Shown here one piece after another: positions 1-4,896 of a DNA stretch of 6,512 bases (its first letter is position 1; every line of letters starts with the position of its first letter). Both the position numbers and the translations under genes were made by a program. The DNA lies in contig JAEYTO010000081.1 of the NCBI GenBank assembly GCA_023433925.1, positions 1-6,512 on the forward strand. The letters run 5' to 3'. The notes beneath the pieces were generated by a model. The model did no database searches. It was not told where the DNA came from and saw only the letters and a list, made by a program, of their open reading frames with translations. The DNA is from Pseudomonadota bacterium. GTDB taxonomy: Bacteria > Desulfobacterota > Desulfovibrionia > Desulfovibrionales > Desulfovibrionaceae.

Positions 1-51
1 GAGCCGACCTTGTCCGGTGTGAGCCACCCGATTCGGCGGCAGGGCGAGTAA
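1..51 (+). CDS. Possible C-terminal tail of an upstream gene (partial)
   Basis: Frame 1 is open from the window edge to a TAA at 49-51 and would encode EPTLSGVSHPIRRQGE. About 40 nt later comes a strong hairpin (92-120) and a T-rich tract on the + strand, the arrangement expected after the 3' end of a + strand gene convergent with the U32 gene. Sixteen codons are too few to recognise a family, and frame 3 is also open here. The call rests on context only. Confidence 0.28.
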   Translation, partial: EPTLSGVSHPIRRQGE

Positions 52-55
52 GCAT

Positions 56-120
56 GGGGTCCAGGGGACGCGTCCCCTGGCGGGAGAGAGCCCGAGAGAG
101 GGCGCGGAGCCCTCTCTCGG
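56..120 (-). repeat. Composite two-hairpin intergenic repeat, copy 1
   Basis: Read on the - strand, downstream of the U32 gene, this holds hairpin 1 and then hairpin 2. Hairpin 1 has 12-nt arms (GCCCTCTCTCGG at 109-120 and its complement at 92-103) around a 5-nt loop. Hairpin 2 is the perfect 20-bp palindrome at 61-80, CCAGGGGACGCGTCCCCTGG. It is followed by ACCCC. The order hairpin 1, CTCCCGCCAGGGG, CCCCTGGACCCC matches the element at 4128-4266 on the + strand, so both are copies of one repeat family. Each follows the 3' end of a gene in that gene's own orientation. A role in termination or mRNA 3'-end protection is an inference. Confidence 0.7.
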
Positions 121-143
121 TTCGGCCTTTCTTCTTCGTTCTT
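92..143 (+). terminator. Probable terminator between convergent genes
   Basis: A 12-bp perfect stem (92-103 with 109-120, loop GCGGA) is followed on the + strand by a T-rich tract starting at about 128 (TTTCTTCTTCGTTCTTC). The tract starts about 7 nt after the stem and is broken by C residues, so it is an imperfect intrinsic terminator. It would stop + strand transcription entering from the left edge. On the - strand the same stem could fold 30 nt after the U32 stop, but no U tract follows it in that direction. Confidence 0.5.
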
Positions 144-149
144 CTCTTC

Positions 150-2243
150 TCAGTACAGCGTCAGTTCCCAGTTGAACGTGCTGTCCGCGCGCTCGGAGCG
201 CACGGTCTTGGGCAGGGGCTCGTTGAGGCGCACGAACAGCTCGTAGCCAGCGGCCTCAAGCTCGGGCCGCTGGGCGCTCAGGTTCATGGGCCAGCCTGGA
301 TAGACCCACACGTTCTGGCCGTGGCGGCGCACCCAGGCCACCTCGCCCATGGGGCTGAACAGCGGTTCGTTGGGCTTGACGTCCTCGGCCAGCGTGCGCG
401 AGACGCACAGCGGCCACAGGCCTTCCATGACCATGCCCAGGGGCAGGGGGCTGGCCTTGCCCAGGGCCAGCATGTCCTCGCGGGCCAGCTCCGGGCTGAC
501 GATGGCGCCCGAGAAGCCCAGCAGCCTCAACTCCTCCAGAGCCAGCGGATTGGCCAGGTTGCAGAACGGCCCGGCCCAGATCTCCGTGGACTTGCGGCGC
601 AGGCTCTCCAGCAGGCTCATCTGCCAGGGCGCGTTGAGCACGAGCCGCTTGCCGCCCGAGGTGACCACCTGGGTCACGATCTTGATCCACTCGGCTTCCT
701 CGTCGGGCCAGATGACTGGCGGCAGCCACCACCACAACCTGGGCACGAGCGTGCGGCTCACCTCGCGCAGCATGCCCGGCCGCAGCCATACGGCGGCCTC
801 TCCCTCGATCCTGCCCATGGGCAGCCGGCGGTAGACCTGCGTCAGGCGCGGCCTGCCGCGCCTGGCGGCCGGGGAGGGCATCCTGGGTGAGAAATGCGAC
901 GCGCCCTTGGCCGGGGCCTGGATGGCGGCCAACTCCCGCTCCAATTCCTTGATGCGCGCGGTCAGCTCAGGCTCGCGGCGGTCCACCAGGAAGATGTCCG
1001 TGCCAGGCGCGGGCAGCCGCTTGCCTAGGGGCTTCACGTCGAAGGAGCCGCCCCTGGGGATGCGCCTGGGCACCTTGACTGTCTGGTGCCAGGGCTCGTC
1101 CTCGTAGCCCACGCGCAGGAGATCGCCGGGCAGGAGCTCGATGCGCGGCTTGATGGCGAAGGTTTTCACGTGGGCGGGCTCTTCCGCGCGGTTTTTGCCG
1201 CTGGCTCGGCCCTGCATGTTCTTGGCGCCCTTGATGCCCTTGGAGGCCTTTCCGCCGGCCGGGGCCTTGTCCATGGCGGCGGACTTGGCGGGATTGGGCA
1301 CGCGCGCCACCAGCCGGCCCGAGCCGGTGCTCTCCTGGAGGCTCACGGGCGTCTGGCTGCTCTGGGGCAGGAAATGATAGTGCGTGCCGGGCCGGCCGAG
1401 GGCCTGCTCCAGGAGGTCCTGGGCCTGCTTGCGCGCGTCGGCGGATGCGCCCTCGTCGCGCAGGAGGCGGTAGGCGCTCGTGGTGTAGAAGACATAGTGC
1501 GGGCCCTTCTTGCGGCCCTCGATCTTCCAGGCCGCCACCTCGGGCACGTCCAGCAGCGGCTTGACGAGGACTTCCAGGCTCAGGTCGCGGCAGGAGAACA
1601 ACCGGCCGGGCGAGCCCTTGCGCTGGTACTTGCGGCGGCAGGGCTGCACGCAGCGGCCGCGCAGGCCGCTCTTGCCACCCAGGTAGCTCGACCAGTAGCA
1701 GCGGCCCGAGACCGCGTAGCACAGCGCGCCGTGCACGAAGAGCTCCAGGCTCAATCCCTGCGGGCAGGCCTGGGCGCAGGCCTTGACCTCGTCGATGGAC
1801 AGCTCGCGGGGCAGGATGACCCGGTCCACGCCGAGCTTCTCGCGCAGCCAGACCAGGGCCGCGGGATGCGAGACGTTGGCCAGGGTGGACAGGTGCAGCT
1901 CGCCCGTGAAGCCGGCCTGGCGGGCCAGGGAGACCATGGCCAGGTCCTGGAGGATGAGCGCGTCCGGGGCCACGGTCCTTTGCAGCCGGTCCACGAGCCG
2001 GCCGGCCGCGTCCTCGTCGCCGGGCTTGACCAGGACGTTCATGGCCACGTACAGCCTGGCGTCCTTGCGCTCGGCCAGCCGCTTCATGGCCGCCAGCTCG
2101 GTCAGGGAGAAGTTGGCGGCCTGCATGCGCGCCGAAAAATGCTTGAGGCCCACGTACACGGCGTCGGCGCCGGCCGAGAGGGCCGCCAGGAAGGACGGAG
2201 TGTCGCCGGCCGGAGCCAGGATTTGCGGGAATCGCCTGTTCAT
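150..2243 (-). CDS. Long U32-family protein (annotated peptidase U32), probable Fe-S RNA-modification type enzyme
   Basis: 697 aa. The N-terminus is a U32 TIM-barrel start: ILAPAGD at 8-14, then GADAVYVGLKHFSAR at 25-39. The family signature is at 167-186, ELFVHGALCYAVSGRC, and KIEGR is at 240-244. Cysteines C175, C182, C198, C202 and C218 match the cluster that holds a 4Fe-4S centre in the characterised relatives UbiU/UbiV. Despite the 'peptidase' name, studied E. coli members hydroxylate RNA (RlhA on 23S rRNA, TrhP on tRNA) or act in O2-independent ubiquinone synthesis. The length is nearest RlhA (about 650 aa), but orthology cannot be settled here. Residues 319-358 are a basic, Gly/Ala/Lys-rich linker, and 470-697 look like a degenerate second U32 barrel. 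The start is the ATG at 2243, after purine-rich GAGAGAG. The frame stays open upstream to 2705, but that part lies antisense to pyrK and does not look like U32. Confidence 0.9.
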   Translation of the reverse strand: MNRRFPQILAPAGDTPSFLAALSAGADAVYVGLKHFSARMQAANFSLTELAAMKRLAERKDARLYVAMNVLVKPGDEDAAGRLVDRLQRTVAPDALILQDLAMVSLARQAGFTGELHLSTLANVSHPAALVWLREKLGVDRVILPRELSIDEVKACAQACPQGLSLELFVHGALCYAVSGRCYWSSYLGGKSGLRGRCVQPCRRKYQRKGSPGRLFSCRDLSLEVLVKPLLDVPEVAAWKIEGRKKGPHYVFYTTSAYRLLRDEGASADARKQAQDLLEQALGRPGTHYHFLPQSSQTPVSLQESTGSGRLVARVPNPAKSAAMDKAPAGGKASKGIKGAKNMQGRASGKNRAEEPAHVKTFAIKPRIELLPGDLLRVGYEDEPWHQTVKVPRRIPRGGSFDVKPLGKRLPAPGTDIFLVDRREPELTARIKELERELAAIQAPAKGASHFSPRMPSPAARRGRPRLTQVYRRLPMGRIEGEAAVWLRPGMLREVSRTLVPRLWWWLPPVIWPDEEAEWIKIVTQVVTSGGKRLVLNAPWQMSLLESLRRKSTEIWAGPFCNLANPLALEELRLLGFSGAIVSPELAREDMLALGKASPLPLGMVMEGLWPLCVSRTLAEDVKPNEPLFSPMGEVAWVRRHGQNVWVYPGWPMNLSAQRPELEAAGYELFVRLNEPLPKTVRSERADSTFNWELTLY

Positions 2244-2306
2244 CTTATGCTCTCTCGCCCGTAGGCGTAAGTGATTCAACCCGTAAGACCAAGGGTATAG
2301 ACCGAT
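2244..2306. promoter_or_regulatory. Divergent intergenic promoter region, U32 gene / pyrKD
   Basis: These 63 nt separate the two divergent start codons, so both promoters must lie here or inside the opposite gene. The stretch is less GC-rich than its surroundings. CGTAAG occurs twice in the same orientation (2266-2271 and 2282-2287), 16 nt apart. TATAGA at 2296-2301 resembles a -10 box but sits too close to the pyrK start and lacks a convincing -35. A purine run AAGGG (2291-2295) is the only Shine-Dalgarno candidate for pyrK and is 11 nt away, longer than usual. No specific promoter is assigned. Confidence 0.4.
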
Positions 2307-3125
2307 ATGCACGCCAGCCGCAACAACTGCCGGGACCTGAAAGTCCTGCGCGTGACGCCGCTCGGGGGCGGGGAAGGCGCTCCGGCGCTCTTCGAGCTGC
2401 TCCTGTCGCATCCGGGCTGGGACTTCCGGCCCGGCCAGTTCGTCATGGTCCGGCCGCCCGAGTGGGGCCTGGAGCTCGTCTGGGGCAGGCCCCTGTCCAT
2501 CGCCGACGTGCGCGAGGATGGCCTGCGGCTCCTCGTGCAGGCCGTCGGCCGGGGCACGCGCAGGCTTGCCGAGCTGCGGCCCGGCCAGAGCGTGACGGTC
2601 TGGGGGCCGCTGGGCAACTCCTTCGCCCTGGAGCCCGACGCGCCGACGCTCCTGCTGGCCGGCGGCATCGGCATCGCGCCCTTCGTGGGCTACGCCAGGC
2701 GTCATCCGAAGCCGGAGAACGTCGCGCTCCTATTCGGCCATCGACTGCCCGCCGAATGCTACCCCCTGGACGAGTTCAGCGGCCTGGGCAAGGCCGAGGC
2801 CGTGCGCGAGCGCAACGCCGAGGAGCTGGCCCGCTTCGTGGAACGCTTGGGCCAGACCGTGCGCGGCTACGCCCACGGCGGGCTCGTGCTGGCCTGCGGG
2901 CCGGAGCCCTTCCTGCGCACGGTGCGCAAGCTGGCCCTGTCCCTCAAGGCGCGCGCGCAACTGTCCCTGGAGAACCGCATGGCCTGCGGCGTGGGCGCCT
3001 GCCTGGGCTGCGTGGCCAGGAACGGCCAGGGCAAGCTCGTGCAGACCTGCACGCACGGCCCGGTCTTCTGGGCCGAGGACGTTTTCCTGGGCGAGGGTTC
3101 CGCAACGCAGGGAGGCAAGCCATGA
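2307..3125 (+). CDS. pyrK: Dihydroorotate dehydrogenase electron transfer subunit PyrK
   Basis: 272 aa, a usual PyrK length. It passes electrons from the FMN of PyrD through a [2Fe-2S] cluster and FAD, to NAD+ in studied class 1B enzymes, at the fourth step of UMP synthesis. Domain order is that of the ferredoxin-reductase family. PGQF (42-45) and RPLSI (61-65) belong to the FAD-binding barrel. PLGNSF (101-106) follows, then the nucleotide-binding turn GGIGIAP (119-125) and ACGPEPFL (196-203). The PyrK-type cluster is ENRMACGVGACLGC with C227, C232, C235 and C248. The loop that reads T-D-D-G-S-x-G in other PyrK proteins is absent; residues 162-186 are a charged, helical-looking stretch instead. 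The stop overlaps the pyrD start (ATGA), so the two are co-transcribed and probably translationally coupled. The ATG at 2307 gives the full FAD domain, although its ribosome binding site is weak. Confidence 0.93.
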   Translation: MHASRNNCRDLKVLRVTPLGGGEGAPALFELLLSHPGWDFRPGQFVMVRPPEWGLELVWGRPLSIADVREDGLRLLVQAVGRGTRRLAELRPGQSVTVWGPLGNSFALEPDAPTLLLAGGIGIAPFVGYARRHPKPENVALLFGHRLPAECYPLDEFSGLGKAEAVRERNAEELARFVERLGQTVRGYAHGGLVLACGPEPFLRTVRKLALSLKARAQLSLENRMACGVGACLGCVARNGQGKLVQTCTHGPVFWAEDVFLGEGSATQGGKP

Positions 3126-4042
3126 GCGCCGCGAACACGACCGTCAGGCTGCCGGGCCTGGACCTCAAAAACCCGGTGCTCACGGCTTCGGGCACCTTCG
3201 GCTACGGCCTGGAGTTCGCCCGCTACGGAGACCTGGAGACATTGGGCGGCATCGTGGTCAAGGGCCTGTCGCTCAAGCCGCGCGAGGGCAACCCCATGCC
3301 GCGCATCGCCGAGACGCCCTGCGGCATGCTCAACGCCATCGGCATCCAGAACATCGGCGTGCAGGCCTTCCTCAAGGACAAGCTGCCCTTCCTGCCCTGG
3401 CGCGACACGGCCATTGTCGCCAACCTCTACGCCTGCGACGCCCGCGAGTTCGGCGAACTGGCCTCGGCGCTCTCCCAGGCCGAGGGCATCGCGGCGCTGG
3501 AAGTCAACGTGTCCTGCCCCAACGTCAGGGAGGGCGGCGTGGCCTTCGGCCAGAACCCCGGGCAGATACGCGCCGTGACCGAGGAGGTCAAGCGCAACGC
3601 AGGCGGAAAGCCGGTCATGGTCAAGCTCTCGCCCAACGTGACGGACATCGCCGAGGCGGCCCGCGCGGCCGTGGACGGCGGGGCGGACATGCTCTCGTGC
3701 ATCAACACGCTCATGGGCATGGCCGTGGACATCCGCACGCGCAAGCCCAGGCTGGCCAACACCTACGGCGGCCTGTCCGGCCCGGCCATCAAGCCCGTGG
3801 CCCTGCGTTGCGTGCACCAGGTCTGCAAGGCCGTGTCCGTGCCGGTCATCGGCCTGGGCGGCATCTCCTCGGCCGAGGACATCCTGGAGTTCATCCTCGT
3901 GGGCGCGCACGCGGTTCAGGTGGGCACCGCGAGCTTCATGCGGCCCGACGCGGCCTTCCTCCTGGCCGCCGAGCTGCCCGCGCTCATGGAGCGCCTGGGC
4001 GTCGCGAGCCTGGACGAATTCCGGGGGAGCCTGGGGCGCTAG
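3122..4042 (+). CDS. pyrD: Dihydroorotate dehydrogenase, class 1B catalytic subunit PyrD
   Basis: 306 aa, close to the usual length of about 305 for class 1B. It is a cytoplasmic FMN TIM barrel that oxidises (S)-dihydroorotate to orotate. Visible features are the N-terminal strand KNPVLTASGTFGYG (16-29), K47 in VVKGLS, the substrate/FMN segment GMLNAIGIQN (68-77), the class 1 active-site loop NVSCPN with catalytic-type C132, K168 in VMVKLSPN, and the FMN-phosphate loops GLGGISS (244-250) and QVGTA (266-270). Cysteine as base (class 2 enzymes use serine), together with an adjacent pyrK, identifies class 1B. The start is the ATG inside the ATGA overlap with pyrK, preceded by AGGGAGG at 3109-3115 with 6-nt spacing. 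The frame is open further upstream, but that part is pyrK read out of frame. Confidence 0.96.
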   Translation: MSAANTTVRLPGLDLKNPVLTASGTFGYGLEFARYGDLETLGGIVVKGLSLKPREGNPMPRIAETPCGMLNAIGIQNIGVQAFLKDKLPFLPWRDTAIVANLYACDAREFGELASALSQAEGIAALEVNVSCPNVREGGVAFGQNPGQIRAVTEEVKRNAGGKPVMVKLSPNVTDIAEAARAAVDGGADMLSCINTLMGMAVDIRTRKPRLANTYGGLSGPAIKPVALRCVHQVCKAVSVPVIGLGGISSAEDILEFILVGAHAVQVGTASFMRPDAAFLLAAELPALMERLGVASLDEFRGSLGR

Positions 4043-4127
4043 ATCAGCCGTTTGGCGCAAGAAACGGGTAGGGCGTCGCCTGCCCAGGCCCTTCCGCGGG
4101 GCCGTTCCCAGGCGCTTTGCAAATGAA

Positions 4128-4154
4128 TCGAGAGAGGGCGCCGCCCTCTCTCGA
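4128..4154 (+). terminator. Hairpin downstream of pyrD (hairpin 1 of repeat copy 2)
   Basis: The 27-nt dyad has 13-nt perfect arms, TCGAGAGAGGGCG and its complement, around one central base. As RNA it would form an 11-bp stem with the loop CGCCG. It lies 85 nt after the pyrD stop with no gene between, and is the likely 3' end structure of the pyrKD transcript. No U tract follows, so it is not a classical intrinsic terminator and may act in 3'-end protection or together with Rho. Confidence 0.45.
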
Positions 4155-4266
4155 ACTCCTGCCAGGGGGATAATGACTCGGGCCGTCCTGGCCCTCGCCC
4201 TGCGGGCGTCGCCCAAGGCGGCGATGTCCAATCGTGCCGTGCTGCACGATTGCCCCCCTGGACTCC
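4128..4266 (+). repeat. Composite two-hairpin repeat, copy 2, with extra sequence inside hairpin 2
   Basis: The hairpin at 4128-4154 is followed by ACTCCTGCCAGGGGG (the last 8 nt, 4162-4169, form the left arm of hairpin 2) and GATAAT. The matching right arm CCCCCTGG appears only at 4254-4261 and is followed by ACTCC. In copy 1 (56-120, - strand) the same arms are adjacent: CTCCCGCCAGGGG, then CCCCTGGACCCC. The 84 nt between the arms here (4170-4253) include about 78 nt (4175-4252) that look like an addition. That part carries its own 9-bp hairpin, CAATCGTGC (4229-4237) with GCACGATTG (4244-4252). The pairing of flanks with copy 1 is visible; the insertion history is inferred. Confidence 0.6.
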
Positions 4267-4583
4267 TCGGGCTGGCCCCCTCGGGCTATTGCAGCCAGGG
4301 ATGATTCTCTCAACTCAATCGCAAATTTGCCATGGCGCAAGCCCCGGCGGCCGTGGGCGTCCCACGGCCGTTTGCCGGGGGACGCCCTCTTCCGCTCCCC
4401 AGCCCCTGCACGCCGAACGGCGTGAATCCGTCGCCGAACGGTCGTTCGGCCTTCACTGCACGCCATTTGCCGCTGGCGCACCCGGATGCGCCATCCACCG
4501 AAAAACGCTGCGCGGAGAACAATTCACATGTCAAACGGGTGCCGTGATGCCCGCCTGGGCATCGCCGACCACAACCGACCGCG
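4267..4583 (+). promoter_or_regulatory. Hairpin- and repeat-rich leader/control region of the DUF485-actP operon
   Basis: No credible gene lies here. Dyads, in order: palindrome GCAAATTTGC (4321-4330); a 10-bp stem with loop CGT (4348-4357 with 4361-4370), flanked by CCCCGG (4342-4347) and CCGGGG (4375-4380); CACGCC-GAAC-GGCGTG (4409-4424); GCCGAACG-GT-CGTTCGGC (4433-4450); TGGCGCA with TGCGCCA (4474-4480 and 4487-4493); GATGCCC-GCCT-GGGCATC (4546-4563). Direct repeats: CTCGGGCT (4266-4273, 4280-4287), CGCCGAACGG (4411-4420, 4432-4441), CTGCACGCC (4406-4414, 4456-4464), and ATTTGCC-(A or GC)-TGGCGCA (4325-4339, 4465-4480). The stretch 4302-4330 is AT-rich for this window and could hold a promoter, but no -35/-10 or -24/-12 pair is convincing. 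It presumably controls the symporter operon. Confidence 0.5.
4411..4450. promoter_or_regulatory. Candidate operator: repeated CGCCGAACGG half-sites
   Basis: CGCCGAACGG occurs at 4411-4420 and 4432-4441 in the same orientation, 21 bp start to start, which is two helical turns and would put both sites on one DNA face. The second copy also forms an 18-bp dyad with the inverted CGTTCGGC at 4443-4450. This arrangement is typical of a cooperative DNA-binding regulator. The cluster lies about 145-185 bp ahead of the DUF485 start codon. No regulator is identifiable from the sequence. Confidence 0.4.
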
Positions 4584-4594
4584 AGGAGGCAGGC

Positions 4595-4894
4595 ATGATC
4601 TCCGTGACCAACGTGCTCGAAAAGGCCAAGTTCAGGGAACTCGTCCGCCGCAAGTGGGCCGTCTCCCTGGTCCTGACCGCCGTGATCCTGGCTATCTACT
4701 TCGGCTTCGTCCTTGTGCTGGCCTTCGGCAAGGAGCTGCTCATGACCAAGCTCGGCGCGCACACGACCCTGGGCATCGCCGTGGGCCTCGGGGTCATCCT
4801 GGCCGCCTGGGCCTTGACCGGCATCTACGTGGCCTGGGCCAATACATCCTATGACAAGGCCGTCAGCGAAATCCTCGCCGAGGAACAGGAGTAG
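4595..4894 (+). CDS. DUF485 (YjcH-like) small inner-membrane protein
   Basis: 99 aa with two clear hydrophobic segments, about 21-44 (VSLVLTAVILAIYFGFVLVL) and 58-80 (IAVGLGVILAAWALTGIYVA). They are preceded by a basic stretch RELVRRKW and followed by an acidic tail SEILAEEQE. FREL..RK near the start and W-x-x-x-x-x-Y-D-K-A after the second segment fit the DUF485 family, of which E. coli YjcH, encoded just before actP, is a member. The biochemical role is unknown; the constant pairing with acetate-type symporters suggests an accessory membrane subunit. The start is the ATG at 4595, with AGGAGG at 4584-4589 and 5-nt spacing. The frame is open upstream to 4250, but that part is hairpin-rich and not protein-like. 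The stop lies 2 nt before the symporter start, so the genes share an operon. Confidence 0.9.
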   Translation: MISVTNVLEKAKFRELVRRKWAVSLVLTAVILAIYFGFVLVLAFGKELLMTKLGAHTTLGIAVGLGVILAAWALTGIYVAWANTSYDKAVSEILAEEQE

Positions 4895-4896
4895 AC

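Noticed and set aside
1086..2264. + strand frame of 392 codons opposite the U32 gene
   Set aside because: It is an A, G, Q, L rich antisense shadow of a clearly conserved gene.
2296..2301. TATAGA as a -10 box for pyrK
   Set aside because: It would start transcription at the ATG itself, and no acceptable -35 lies 16-18 nt upstream.
2244..2705. Upstream extension of the U32 reading frame to an 851-aa protein
   Set aside because: It runs antisense through the start of pyrK, has no U32 resemblance before the MNRRFPQILAPAGD start, and a high-GC antisense frame is expected to stay open.
2867..4231. - strand frame of 454 codons opposite pyrK/pyrD
   Set aside because: It covers two well-identified genes in antisense, with biased composition and no domain.
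4173..4304. Small ORF of 43 codons beginning MTRAVLALALRA
   Set aside because: It lies across the split repeat (4128-4266), so its codons are explained by the repeat and its insert. The purine run ahead of it is the left arm of hairpin 2.
4537..4550. Sigma-54 type GG-N10-GC spacing ahead of DUF485
   Set aside because: Only the invariant dinucleotides and one T match; the rest of the -24/-12 consensus is missing, so chance is as likely in this GC-rich DNA.
4128..4583. CRISPR array or tRNA/riboswitch in the repeat-rich gap
   Set aside because: Repeats are short, unequal and irregularly spaced, with no uniform spacers, no tRNA cloverleaf and no riboswitch core that I recognise.
4250..4594. N-terminal extension of the DUF485 frame giving a 214-aa protein
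   Set aside because: The added part is coded by hairpin-rich intergenic DNA, has no hydrophobic or conserved pattern, and the ATG at 4595 has a near-perfect Shine-Dalgarno.
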